A stretch of 46,392 nt of DNA from an uncultured Collinsella sp. Its GTDB lineage: Bacteria > Actinomycetota > Coriobacteriia > Coriobacteriales > Coriobacteriaceae. The notes under the pieces are model-generated. The model ran no database searches and was not told where the DNA came from. It worked only from the letters and a program-made list of their open reading frames with translations. Of this stretch, positions 18,585 to 26,792 are shown in pieces. Positions within the stretch are counted from its first letter, which is position 1, and each line of letters starts with the position of its first letter. Made by a program: the position numbers and the translations under genes. Where the stretch lies: the NCBI GenBank assembly GCA_900549655.1, contig UROZ01000004.1, forward strand, positions 1 to 46,392. The letters run 5' to 3'.

Positions 18585-19835
18585 TTAAATACGCTGTTTG
18601 GGCTCGGTGACGATGGCTCGAACGATGCGGGGACGATCGGTGAGGTCGTGGACGATACGCACGTCCGAAAGGCCTGCCTGGCGACAGAGCTCGGCCGCGG
18701 CATCGAGGGCGCCCTCGTAGAGCTCGCAGGCAAACAGGCCGCCGGCGCGCAGCATGTAAGGCGCCGCATTGAGCAGGCGGCGGAAGATGTCCAGGCCGTC
18801 GGCACCGCCCTCGAGCGCCAAGTCGGGCTCAAAGTCCTTGACCTCGTGCGGCAGCGAGCGCATGACATCGGTGGGGATGTAGGGCGGGTTGGAAACGAGC
18901 ACGTCGAAGGTGCCCCACTCTTCGCGGGGAATGGAGCTCACCAGGTTGGTGAGACTAAAGGCAACCTCATCTGCCGTGAGGCCGAGCGCGTCGCGGTTTT
19001 TGGTGGCCAGATCGATGGCGCGCGGCTCGATATCGGTGGCGGTGCAGGTAACGTGGCCGCGGCGCTCCCAGGCAAGGGAGAGCGAGATGCAACCCGTGCC
19101 GCAGCCGACCTCGAGAACGCGGGCGATACGGGGCTCGGCTGGGGCAGGCGCAGCGGCATCCTGAGCCGAAGCCGTCTCCTGGCCGGCACCCTCGATGGCG
19201 ATGCCGTATTCGTCGAGCTCGGGCTCGGCGGCTTCCGCGGCTTCGGCTTCTGCTGCCTGCGCGGCGGCTTCCTCGGCCTCGCGGTCGGCCAGCTCCTCGG
19301 CATAGGCGCGGCTGCCCAATACGTCGCCGCCTAGCGCCGCCTCATCGGCAGCCGTCAGGTTAGCGGCACGGCGCTCGGCGGCCGCGCGTTCATCTGCCAG
19401 CGCGGCCTCGGCCTTGCGTGCCTCCTCGACCTCATCGTTCCAAGGCAGCTCCACGCGCTGACGGGCAGCAGCCTCGGGGCTCAGCACCTCGGCATCCAGA
19501 TAATTGAGGACTTCCTCGACGAGCATCTCGGTCTCGGGGCGCGGAATGAGCACGCCGGGGGCGCACGCGACGTCGATCATGCGAAACTGCGTGCTGCCGG
19601 TGATGTACTGCAGCGGTTCACCTTTAGCGCGACGAACAACGGCCGCGTGCATGGTCTCGAGCTGAGCCGCGTTAAGCGTCTCGTCCATGCGCATATATAA
19701 GTCGATGCGTGCCAAACCCGTGGCAGCGCAGAGCAGCCACTCGGCAGAAAGACGGGGGTGCTCCTCGCCGCGCTCGGCCAGGTACTCCTTGGTCCACTCG
19801 AGACAACGCTTGATGGTCCAAATCTCGTTTGCCAT
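18585..19835 (-). CDS. prmC: Release-factor glutamine methyltransferase (PrmC/HemK) with a long insertion
   Basis: Methylates the GGQ glutamine of peptide-chain release factors. The 416-aa protein starts at the ATG at 19835 after GAGGGGAGG. Residues 1-113 are the usual N-terminal helical domain, ending PGVLIPRPETEMLVEEVL. The SAM motif LEVGCGTG lies at about 241-248 and the catalytic NPPY at 316-319. Normally the two parts are almost contiguous and the protein is about 280 aa; here about 120 residues rich in Ala and Glu (AEAAL, ADERAAAERR, EAEEAAAQAAEAEAAEAA) separate them. The insertion is in frame and has no stop or frameshift. prfA, its common partner, is not adjacent. Confidence 0.9.
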   Translation of the reverse strand: MANEIWTIKRCLEWTKEYLAERGEEHPRLSAEWLLCAATGLARIDLYMRMDETLNAAQLETMHAAVVRRAKGEPLQYITGSTQFRMIDVACAPGVLIPRPETEMLVEEVLNYLDAEVLSPEAAARQRVELPWNDEVEEARKAEAALADERAAAERRAANLTAADEAALGGDVLGSRAYAEELADREAEEAAAQAAEAEAAEAAEPELDEYGIAIEGAGQETASAQDAAAPAPAEPRIARVLEVGCGTGCISLSLAWERRGHVTCTATDIEPRAIDLATKNRDALGLTADEVAFSLTNLVSSIPREEWGTFDVLVSNPPYIPTDVMRSLPHEVKDFEPDLALEGGADGLDIFRRLLNAAPYMLRAGGLFACELYEGALDAAAELCRQAGLSDVRIVHDLTDRPRIVRAIVTEPKQRI

Positions 19836-20362
19836 GGGGCCCTCCCCTCTTAAGCGCCGGACGGCGCGCGAATGTCGGAGCAGATTGTACGCGAGGCCAG
19901 CGCTTGGCAAGGGACGATTGAAGACGATTATCGAGAATCAGCCCAGATTTTTGCTTGGAACCTGCCTGAAGTGCTCATTCGTCGACGTCAAAATCTGCAT
20001 TCGTCAAGCTTTTGGCAAGGTTGACCCAAAACTGACCAATATCTAACCAAGAACTTGCCAAATCACTTGACGTGCGACGCATCAAAAAATGCACTGCGAC
20101 TTCTTGAACGATTTTTTGAGCATTATTTTCAATAGCAGATAAATGCCGCTAATTTCTTTGAGCAGGTAGCCGGCTTCATGGCCATCAAAGCCGATTGAAT
20201 AACATCTCAAAGCAATGTGCCCAACCTAGTCATTTAAGAACGTCCCCAATGACTACCTCTAAGGCGCCGCAGGTTGAGCATACCGCATCCGGAGCAAGGC
20301 AGCGCCGCAGGTAGAGGACGGACAGCGAGCGGGTCGCATTTGAGACAAGGTGACGTGAAACG
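19836..20362. other. Non-coding, AT-richer interval between lacC and prmC
   Basis: No gene is recognised. The stretch from about 19915 to 20235 is clearly richer in A and T than its surroundings and holds an inverted repeat, TTTGGCAAG (20011-20019) / CTTGCCAAA (20054-20062). From about 20237 it reads GAACGTCCCCAATGACTACC, a phrase repeated with changes at about 24908, followed by two near-identical GCGCCGCAGGT phrases (20261 and 20302). This is probably decayed repeat or mobile-element debris. Confidence 0.35.
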
Positions 20363-20468
20363 AAAGGGCGCTGACCTTCTGGTCGCGCCCTTGAAGTTGA
20401 ACGTCAGATTGTCCAAATGCGGCCCGCGCAGCGTCGAGCCGTTACGCGGTTTGGTAAAACCGCGTAAC
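20363..20468 (-). repeat. Structured 3'-end element, copy 2 (after lacC)
   Basis: Same architecture as 4711-4820. One nucleotide after the lacC stop comes a 12-bp hairpin GTTACGCGGTTT / AAACCGCGTAAC with loop TACC, then GGCTCGACGCTGCGCG, a variable link, and the terminal hairpin with GACC-AGAA-GGTC on an AAGGGCGC / GCGCCCTT stem. Stem bases differ from copy 1 on both sides while loops and link are identical. Confidence 0.75.
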
Positions 20469-20469
20469 C

Positions 20470-21405
20470 CTAAAGCTCCGTTACTTCAACGTTGTTGTAG
20501 ATCTCGTCCCAGCGGTCCATGACCAGGTGACCGGTCTTGGGATCCATAGCGTTGAGTTTGCCGCAGGTATTGGCGGTCTTGAGCACCGTGACGTCGTCGG
20601 CGCCAGCAGCAATGGCATGTGCAAAGCCGGCGATGGTCGAGTCGCCGGAACCCGTTGCGTTCACAGCCGCAATCGCGGGCGTCTTGGCGCGGAACGCGCG
20701 ACCCTCATGGAAGCCAACCGAACCGGCAGCGCCCATCGAAACGACAACCCAGGGGATACCGGCAAAACGGTCATCGGCGGCGAGCGCCTCGCGCAGGGCA
20801 TCGACATCATCGGTCGTAAAGGACGTACCCAGCAGGCCGTTAATCTCGGTCAGGTTGGGCTTTACGAGCTCAGGCTTAGCGTCAGACTCCAGCGCGGCCT
20901 CCAGCGATGCACCCGAGGTGTCAAGCAGCACCTTGGCGCCCGCCTCCTCGGCGATCTTGACGAGCTCGGCATAGTAGCCGGCATCGACGCCACGCGGCAG
21001 CGAGCCCGAAAGCGTCACGACGTCCGCCTTCGCTGCAAGCTCGGCAAACTTGGCCGTAAAGGCCTCGAGCTCGGCCGGGGCGATCTGCGGGCCGCTCTCC
21101 AGCAGCTCGGTCTGATTGCCCTCATGCAGGATATTCAGGCAGATGCGCGTCTCACCAGCAATAGGCACAAAGTCGTTCTTGACGCCGTCGGCATCCATAA
21201 GCTCGGCCATATAGGCACCCATGTGGCCGCCGAGCAGGCCGGTCGCGAGCACGTCGTCACCCAGCTGCAGCAGCACGCGACTCACGTTGAGGCCCTTGCC
21301 GCCAGCGGTCTTTTCGGGCGTTACGCGGTTAACATCGTCGATGACCAGTTTGTCGAGCTGGTAACGGGTATCAATCGACGGGTTCATGGTAACGGTCAGA
21401 ATCAT
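20470..21405 (-). CDS. lacC: Tagatose-6-phosphate kinase (PfkB family)
   Basis: Phosphorylates tagatose 6-phosphate to the 1,6-bisphosphate. It is a 311-aa PfkB-type sugar-phosphate kinase with the N-terminal TVTMNPSIDTRYQL, the substrate-site AGGKGLNVSRVL and the C-terminal NATGSGDSTIAGFAHAI holding the catalytic Asp. By sequence alone 1-phosphofructokinase is equally possible; the operon with lacA, lacB and a lacX-like gene favours LacC. The ATG at 21405 follows CAGGAG. It lies 56 nt after lacX and is the last gene of the operon, ending at the structured element. Confidence 0.82.
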   Translation of the reverse strand: MILTVTMNPSIDTRYQLDKLVIDDVNRVTPEKTAGGKGLNVSRVLLQLGDDVLATGLLGGHMGAYMAELMDADGVKNDFVPIAGETRICLNILHEGNQTELLESGPQIAPAELEAFTAKFAELAAKADVVTLSGSLPRGVDAGYYAELVKIAEEAGAKVLLDTSGASLEAALESDAKPELVKPNLTEINGLLGTSFTTDDVDALREALAADDRFAGIPWVVVSMGAAGSVGFHEGRAFRAKTPAIAAVNATGSGDSTIAGFAHAIAAGADDVTVLKTANTCGKLNAMDPKTGHLVMDRWDEIYNNVEVTEL

Positions 21406-21461
21406 ATTGAACTCCTGTTTCCGGGGCACGGCACGCGCAGCCCCAAACATACGATAGCTCG

Positions 21462-22343
21462 TTAAAGGATCTCGATCTCAAAGCCGCGGGTAACGGTCTC
21501 CCCCGGCTTGGCCACCAGGCAGCCGCGCTTGTGCTCCAGAATATCGTCCTCGTCGGAGCAGGTGGACAGGCCGCCCCACGGTTCCACGGCCACAAAGTCA
21601 CCCTCGGGCTTGCTCCACACAATCAGGTACGGCATATCGGGAAACGTCAGGCGCACGCCCTTGTCCTCGGTCTTCTTGGTCAGCGTAACCACGCGGCTCT
21701 CGAGCACGTCAAAGATGGTCTCCGCGAAGTCAAAGAGTTCGTGGGTCAGCGGCAGGTCATGGCCAACCATCGGGTTCTTGCTGCGATGCTCAACATCAAT
21801 CAGGCCCGTCGAGGGAACGGCAGTACAGAGCTCGGCGGCCTCGCGCTGCTCAAAACGGAGCTCGTAGTCGTCGTAGGACTCGCCCTCGTCAAGCGGGCAC
21901 TTAAAGCCAGGGTGACCGCCCACAAAGAACGGCATGTCCTCGGTGCCCTCATTGGTCACCTCGTACGACACGGCCACCTTCTCCGCATCGATCGTGTAAC
22001 GAGCAACGATCTTAAACGGATACTGGTACTGCTCGAGCAACTCGGCATGGTCGGCAGAGCTTAAGCTCAGCGCAACCATGTTGTCGCTCTGCTCCTCGAG
22101 CTTCCACTCCTGCTTGCGAGCAAAGCCGTGGCGGGCGAGCTTGACCTCGCAGCCGCCCATGGTCATTGCGCGACCGTCACGAAGGCCGCCGCAGATCGGG
22201 AAACAAATGGGTGCCTGGCCCGACCAGACCGCCGGGTCACCCTGCCACAGGTACTCACGGCCGTTGGCCGCAATAGAAGTGAACGACCCGCCCGCCGTGC
22301 TCAGTGCTACGCGGATAGAACCGTTATCAAGAACAAACTCCAT
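21462..22343 (-). CDS. lacX: LacX-like aldose 1-epimerase family protein
   Basis: Predicted mutarotase acting on a hexose or hexose phosphate. The 293 aa show the galactose-mutarotase fold motifs with the ring of conserved residues ARHGFAR, GGHPGF and VAVEPWGG. lac operons that use the tagatose pathway in lactococci carry a gene of this kind, lacX, and the position between lacB and lacC fits. The ATG at 22343 follows AAAGGGAAGG. An 8-bp GGCCCGCG/CGCGAGCC hairpin (22400-22429) lies in the 119-nt gap from lacB. Confidence 0.78.
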   Translation of the reverse strand: MEFVLDNGSIRVALSTAGGSFTSIAANGREYLWQGDPAVWSGQAPICFPICGGLRDGRAMTMGGCEVKLARHGFARKQEWKLEEQSDNMVALSLSSADHAELLEQYQYPFKIVARYTIDAEKVAVSYEVTNEGTEDMPFFVGGHPGFKCPLDEGESYDDYELRFEQREAAELCTAVPSTGLIDVEHRSKNPMVGHDLPLTHELFDFAETIFDVLESRVVTLTKKTEDKGVRLTFPDMPYLIVWSKPEGDFVAVEPWGGLSTCSDEDDILEHKRGCLVAKPGETVTRGFEIEIL

Positions 22344-22462
22344 AGGAGCCTTCCCTTTCTTACGACAGCCCGCCAAGTCAATAGGGCTGATAGAAAACCG
22401 GCCCGCGCCCCCTCACAGAAACGCGAGCCGTCAACGGACTAGTTAATTACGCCGGATACCCG

Positions 22463-22987
22463 CTAATCATGGTATTCGCCGCGGTCCCACTTCTCCAGGA
22501 ACTCGTCAAAGAAGTGCGGGTCAGCCTGAGCCTCGGCGTCGGCCTTGTTGCAGGCATCGATCTTGGCAATCAGGGCGTCGTGCTCGGGGGTCTTCTCGTA
22601 GGGCTCCTCCAGGAAGGCAAGCATGATATCGGCCATCAGGAACTCGCCGGTGATCTTGCCGCCAAAGCCCACGATGTTGGCGTTGAGCTCGCGACGGGCA
22701 TACAGGGCAGAGGTCATGTCGCGGACCAGAGCGCAGCGAGCGCCGGGAACCTTGTTGACGGCGTTGGTGATGCCGATGCCGGTGCCGCACAGGGCCACGC
22801 CAAAGTCGGCCTTGCCGCTGGCAACAGCCTCACCCACGGCCTTACCGTAGATGGGATAGTGCGTACGGGTGTGGCTGTAGGTGCCGCAGTCGAGCACCTT
22901 GTAGCCAGCCTGCTCCAGGCGGTCGGCCAGATAGATCTTCTCGTCCGTAACGATATGGTCGCAACCGATTGCGATGGTCTTCTTCAT
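22463..22987 (-). CDS. lacB: Galactose-6-phosphate isomerase subunit LacB
   Basis: With LacA converts galactose 6-phosphate to tagatose 6-phosphate. The 174 aa match the RpiB/LacAB fold: AIGCDHIVTDEK at the start, the catalytic-loop ALCGTGIGITNAVNKVPG, and the helix RDMTSALYARRELNANIVGFGG. Length fits the 171-aa family average. It follows lacA by 63 nt. Confidence 0.93.
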   Translation of the reverse strand: MKKTIAIGCDHIVTDEKIYLADRLEQAGYKVLDCGTYSHTRTHYPIYGKAVGEAVASGKADFGVALCGTGIGITNAVNKVPGARCALVRDMTSALYARRELNANIVGFGGKITGEFLMADIMLAFLEEPYEKTPEHDALIAKIDACNKADAEAQADPHFFDEFLEKWDRGEYHD

Positions 22988-23050
22988 CAGAACGTCCTTT
23001 CGTCTGAATTCACAAGTTGAGGTAGAAGTTCGAGTTCTCGGTGGCTCTCG

Positions 23051-23479
23051 TTAGGCCATCTTGTTGAGCATGTCGACACGGATCTGGTGACGGCCGCCGG
23101 CGTACTGGGCGCGCAGGAACTCGCGGGCGATCTTCTTGGCGACCTCGGTGCCCACAACGCCCGGGCCCATGGTGACCATGCGCGAGCCGTTGTGCTCGCG
23201 GGTCATGTAAGCGGAACGCTCGTCGGAAATGTTGGCGACGACCATGCCCTTAATCTTGACGGCGGCCATATAGGAGCCGACGCCGTACTTATCGAATGCG
23301 AAGCCCTGGGAATCCTTGTGCTCCAGCAGGTCCTTGGCAACGGCGGTCGCGGAATCGACAAAGTCCGCGGCAGGGGTCTCGGAATAGTCGACGACCTCGT
23401 GACCGTCGGCGATGAGCATCTCCTTGATGGACTCCTTCATCGACATACCGTCGGCATCGGAAGCGATTACAACCCTCAT
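23051..23479 (-). CDS. lacA: Galactose-6-phosphate isomerase subunit LacA
   Basis: Partner of LacB. The 142 aa carry VVDYSETPAADFVDSATAVAKD, YGVGSYMAAVKIKGM, the SDERSAYMTREHNGSRM core and the C-terminal GGRHQIRVDMLNKM, all close to Gram-positive LacA. It is the first gene of the operon, with AAGGAGGA 5 nt before the ATG. The 5' leader contains a TACGCA-GG-TGCGTA palindrome (23498-23511) of unknown role. Confidence 0.94.
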   Translation of the reverse strand: MRVVIASDADGMSMKESIKEMLIADGHEVVDYSETPAADFVDSATAVAKDLLEHKDSQGFAFDKYGVGSYMAAVKIKGMVVANISDERSAYMTREHNGSRMVTMGPGVVGTEVAKKIAREFLRAQYAGGRHQIRVDMLNKMA

Positions 23480-23573
23480 GACATCCTCCTTGAGAGATAC
23501 GCAGGTGCGTAGTTTCTGTTTGGAAGTGTTGAATCGCGTTCAGGTCCGGGCATCTGAATGTGCGGTTCTTCAC

Positions 23574-23647
23574 TGTTCGTGTTTATTTGAACACATTCGA
23601 ACACCGACTGCAACAATAATTTGTTTATCTTTGTTCTTTTTTGAACA
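23574..23647 (-). promoter_or_regulatory. lacABXC promoter with DeoR-type operators
   Basis: On the minus strand TTGCAG (23608-23613) and TCAAAT (23585-23590) are 17 bp apart. The region is filled with TGTTC units: two 10-bp direct repeats GTGTTCGAAT-GTGTTCAAAT cover the -10, a palindrome TGTTC-TTTTTT-GAACA lies at 23632-23647, and TGTTCG / CGAACA arms bound 23574-23603. Closely spaced direct repeats of this kind are typical of DeoR-family lac/aga regulators. Confidence 0.6.
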
Positions 23648-23717
23648 AACACCATTCACGGATGATTGCTGACCGTTTGAGCCCGGCGCGGACGTAGCGC
23701 CCACGTGTTCAACAAAC

Positions 23718-23755
23718 AAAAGGGCGACCGAGAACGTGTCTCGGCCGCCCTTCTT
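23718..23755 (-). terminator. Terminator of the membrane-protein gene
   Basis: Minus-strand stem AAGGGCGGCCGAG / CTCGGTCGCCCTT with a short loop, followed by TTTGTTTGTT. Confidence 0.85.
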
Positions 23756-23786
23756 ACGGTTGATCTTCCAAAGATCGCTTTGCCGC

Positions 23787-24818
23787 CTACTCAGACTGCC
23801 CGCTCTTCTTGGCATGTCTGGACGGAGCGCTCAAGAAACGACCCGTCAGATAGTTCGCGGGACCGGAGATATCGATCCCCAGCAGCACGTGTCCTAGCCA
23901 TAGGAACGCCACGAGCACCAGTAGAGGAATCACACACGAGGTCACGATCATCACGATGACGCCTTCGATCAGATCGGTCACCTGATGCACGATCTCATCG
24001 GTCATCTGCTTGGCACCGCTGGTCACCGACGTAACAAGGCTCGAGGCCCCGTCAGTCAACTGCTCGAGCACGTTTTTGGACTCCTTGGCCTCGGATTTTT
24101 TCTTGTTCGATTTTGAGCTGGTCTCGGCTGACCTGTCCGTGGCATCAGCCGTCTTTGCGGCATCGCTCGCCTTTTGCTCAGCTTGCTCAATACTTACGCG
24201 ATACGTTTCATCGACCTTTTGCGACACCCATACGCTCGCGGGTACGAGCGCCATGCCGATCGTGGCGACCACCAGCACGCGAGTCGCCACGCGGCGCAGG
24301 ACGGCGCTCGTGCTCCAGCGCCCGTGAATGCCGAGCGACACCGCAAGGAGCACCAGCGCAAACGGGATCAGGATGCCCAGGCCAACCGACCACAAAATGG
24401 TCAGCAGGTATTTCTCGAGGTAGAGCACGGCAAGCACGATGCCCAAGTTACCCGAAAGCTGCGCGAGCTGCTCGGCAACCGGCGTTCCCGTATCGCCCGG
24501 CAGCGCAGTGATACCCGCAGATAGGGCGACGCACGAGGTCGTGAGCGCCAAAACATTGCCCTTCTTTTGATCGATGACCTCGATGGTGGAGTCCCAAGTC
24601 TTGGTATCGGCGAAATGCGGACGAGCTACAAAGCCCGACAGCAGCGCCAGTACCACGAGCGCAACGATAAAGCCAATCTGCAGCTTTTTGTTTGCGCACA
24701 CGACATCGGACAGACTGGGCTGCAGCTCGGTTACCGTCGTGTGCTCGGTTATCTGGACAGGACGCCCATGAGCCATCTCGTGCGCGTCTCTTTTTTGTAT
24801 TGACCCGTTATCCGGCAT
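23787..24818 (-). CDS. Multi-pass membrane protein of unknown function
   Basis: I do not recognise the family. The 343 aa begin with a cytoplasmic-looking 45 residues, then a membrane segment (about 47-66, IGFIVALVVLALLSGFVA). A roughly 60-residue stretch follows, with two long adjacent segments at about 125-165, another at about 180-200, a low-complexity Lys/Ser/Ala/Glu linker of about 50 residues (for example TSSKSNKKKSEAKESK), and a last pair near 285-315. The linker looks flexible or coiled-coil. The ATG at 24818 has GAGGAGGT 7 nt upstream. It is monocistronic with its own terminator, and nothing links it to the lac genes beside it. Confidence 0.7.
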   Translation of the reverse strand: MPDNGSIQKRDAHEMAHGRPVQITEHTTVTELQPSLSDVVCANKKLQIGFIVALVVLALLSGFVARPHFADTKTWDSTIEVIDQKKGNVLALTTSCVALSAGITALPGDTGTPVAEQLAQLSGNLGIVLAVLYLEKYLLTILWSVGLGILIPFALVLLAVSLGIHGRWSTSAVLRRVATRVLVVATIGMALVPASVWVSQKVDETYRVSIEQAEQKASDAAKTADATDRSAETSSKSNKKKSEAKESKNVLEQLTDGASSLVTSVTSGAKQMTDEIVHQVTDLIEGVIVMIVTSCVIPLLVLVAFLWLGHVLLGIDISGPANYLTGRFLSAPSRHAKKSGQSE

Positions 24819-24935
24819 TTGGATACCTCCTCAGTCCGGGGCTTAATGCGAAAGGAAGTATACCCACCGAGCAAAAATCGAACGGGAAGACGAACAGAGC
24901 GCACCAAGACTGTCCCCAATGACTATCTCGGGATG

Positions 24936-25002
24936 AGTTGCGGTGGAATAGGGATTGTTTTGCGCCCGTCGGCCCCTATTCAGTCCCTATTTCACCGCAA
25001 CT
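24936..25002. repeat. Long imperfect inverted repeat
   Basis: Arms AGTTGCGGTGGAATAGGGA and TCCCTATTTCACCGCAACT (19 bp, one mismatch, a G-T pair in RNA) flank a 29-nt centre that itself contains a second CCCTATT. A transcript would form one strong hairpin. It lies between two minus-strand genes and is preceded at 24908 by the recurring phrase GTCCCCAATGACTATCTC. Confidence 0.6.
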
Positions 25003-25016
25003 TGAAGTAGAACAGG

Positions 25017-25048
25017 AAAAGCCCTGCCGCGGGTAGCAGCAGAGCTTT
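25017..25048 (-). terminator. Terminator of the PTS EIIA gene
   Basis: Minus-strand stem AAAAGCTCTGC / GCAGGGCTTTT with one G-T pair, ending in TTTTCCTGTT. It starts about 28 nt after the stop codon. Confidence 0.75.
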
Positions 25049-25076
25049 TGGAAGGGGACTTGGTTGTGAGGGCTCG

Positions 25077-25415
25077 TTAGGCGAGCTTGGCCTCGAGCTC
25101 GGCGATGCGCTTGTAGGCATCGATGGTAAAGCGGGCCTGCTTCTCCAGGATCATAGTGGTCATGAGGGTGTCCTGAGCGTGAGCCATGATGAAGGTCATC
25201 TCCATCTCGCCACCGCCGGCCTCCTGCGAAAGCAGCTTGGTCTGCGTGTCGTGGGCACCGATGAGCGCATCGCTGGCATCCTTGTGCAGCTGCTCGGCCT
25301 TCTCAAAGTCACCCTCGCGAGCAGCATCGAGCGCTGCAAGCAGATCGGTCTGGGCGTCACCTGCGTATGCGACAATCTCGAATCCAACCATCGAGATTTC
25401 TTCTTTGGTTGCCAT
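25077..25415 (-). CDS. lacF: PTS lactose/cellobiose-family EIIA
   Basis: Cytoplasmic phosphocarrier that takes phosphate from HPr and passes it to EIIB. The 112 aa are all-helical with the phosphorylated histidine in FIMAHAQDTLM and the family opening FEIVAYAGDAQTDLLAAL. It is the only EIIA in the window, while four EIICB permeases of the matching family are present, so it probably serves several or all. The ATG follows AAAGGAAC. Its upstream region carries a DeoR-type direct repeat almost identical to that of lacABXC, so the two are probably co-regulated. Confidence 0.93.
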   Translation of the reverse strand: MATKEEISMVGFEIVAYAGDAQTDLLAALDAAREGDFEKAEQLHKDASDALIGAHDTQTKLLSQEAGGGEMEMTFIMAHAQDTLMTTMILEKQARFTIDAYKRIAELEAKLA

Positions 25416-25538
25416 ATTGCGTTCCTTTCACATATGAACCAATGGAGAGCATCGCGTCCGGGCATACGCGCTGCGTTCTGTATGGCAGAAACATTAACAT
25501 TCAAACAAAAAAGAACAGCTCAAAACGTAATTTCGAAC

Positions 25539-25599
25539 TATGAACGGTCACTTTTCGCCCGTGAACGGTTTTTAAACCAATCTGAACAATATCGAACAC
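25539..25599 (-). promoter_or_regulatory. Regulatory region of the EIIA gene
   Basis: Three motif copies are visible. At 25580-25599 the minus strand reads GTGTTCGATA-TTGTTCAGAT, 16 of 20 bases matching the lacABXC direct repeat. At 25559-25569 and 25539-25548 the plus strand reads CCGTGAACGGT and TATGAACGGT, related to the CGGTGAACGGT motif found before the lacI genes. I could not fix a -10/-35 pair. Confidence 0.5.
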
Positions 25600-25629
25600 A
25601 ATTAGCGGAAACCCAAACAGGCCCGTGCC

Positions 25630-26634
25630 CTAGCGCCAATCGCGCACCGTATCGCCCTCGACGAGCACGCCCGGAAACAGCATGTGCTCTACACCAGGTG
25701 CAACGCCCTCGGCGCCGGCAATCTTGTCGACCGCCCACATGCCGACGCGCTTGTTGTCAAAGCGCACCGTGGTCAGGCGACAATCGGGCACGATATCGCC
25801 CAGGCTGTCATCAACACCCACCACACTCACGTCCTGGGGCACGCACTTCCCGCGCGACTCGAGCCCGCGAATGCAGCCGTAGGCCATGGCATCATTGGAG
25901 GCATAAATGGCCGTGCAGGTCGGATCATCCGCAAGCACCTGGCCGGCAGCATATCCACTCTGCGCCGTCCAGTCGCCGCGCACGAGCTGCGGGGGCTCAA
26001 TGCCATGCGCACGCAATGTCTCACGCCAGCCTTCCTCGCGCCGCATGCCCGAAAGCGAGCGCTCGGGGCACGAGATAAAGTGCACGGTTTTGTGCCCATG
26101 CTCCAGCAAGTACTCGACCACCTGGCGCGAGCAATCGGACTGGTCGTTATCGACCGTTGAACAGAGCGGGTGCTCCAACATCGTAACGAGCACCGTCTGC
26201 ATGCCGGGCAGCGGTTCGAAGGTTCCAAAGTCCGCCGGCATGCGGTTCATGATTACAACCATACCGTCCACCGGCAGTGCACTCATACGCGATGATGCGC
26301 TCTCGAGAGTATAGGGGTGTCCATCTACTTTAGTGAGGGTGATGGCATAGCCGTGTTTGTCGGCCGCGGCGGCAAAGCCCTCCATACGGTCGAGGTTGCC
26401 GGTGCCAGTAATGTTGAACATGGCGACGCCGACGGTCTTAAACTTGCCACGGCGCAGCGATCGACCGGCGAAATTGGGGCGATACCCCAGCTCGCGCATG
26501 GCGGCACGCACGCGTTCCTTGGTCTCGGGGCGCACACTGGGCGAATCGTGCACGGTGCGCGAGACCGTCTGCTCCGAAACGCCCGCGAGGCGCGCCACGT
26601 CTTTGACGGATACCGATTTTTTAACAGCGGCCAT
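25630..26634 (-). CDS. LacI-family repressor, cassette 1
   Basis: 334-aa LacI/GalR regulator: helix-turn-helix at residues 9-30 (SVKDVARLAGVSEQTVSRTV), hinge RPNFAGRSLRRGK, then a periplasmic-binding-protein-like sensor domain ending VEGDTVRDWR. It is paralogous to the regulators at 30541 and 35553, sharing the hinge, the NRMPADF block and the VDNDQ block. It diverges from the EIICB gene at 26992 across 357 bp holding two copies of an AATGnnAACGTTnnCATT palindrome, its likely operators. The ligand is unknown, presumably a phosphorylated or free beta-glycoside. Confidence 0.92.
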   Translation of the reverse strand: MAAVKKSVSVKDVARLAGVSEQTVSRTVHDSPSVRPETKERVRAAMRELGYRPNFAGRSLRRGKFKTVGVAMFNITGTGNLDRMEGFAAAADKHGYAITLTKVDGHPYTLESASSRMSALPVDGMVVIMNRMPADFGTFEPLPGMQTVLVTMLEHPLCSTVDNDQSDCSRQVVEYLLEHGHKTVHFISCPERSLSGMRREEGWRETLRAHGIEPPQLVRGDWTAQSGYAAGQVLADDPTCTAIYASNDAMAYGCIRGLESRGKCVPQDVSVVGVDDSLGDIVPDCRLTTVRFDNKRVGMWAVDKIAGAEGVAPGVEHMLFPGVLVEGDTVRDWR

Positions 26635-26746
26635 AGGTCGATCTTTCTATGTCAACGATGCCATTGGTGGCACCCTACGCAGTCATTTTTAACGCCTTCA
26701 AGTATATCCAACGCCTCCCCCACCATACGCTCACCACCCAAAACCT

Positions 26747-26760
26747 ACCGTTCACCGACA
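26747..26760 (-). promoter_or_regulatory. CGGTGAACGGT motif before lacI of cassette 1
   Basis: The minus strand reads TGTCGGTGAACGGT. The same core occurs upstream of the lacI genes of cassettes 2 and 3 in degenerate form and twice in the cassette 4 promoter. Confidence 0.45.
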
Positions 26761-26792
26761 TTTTTGCTTCCCCAAACGGCTTTTTGCGCCCA

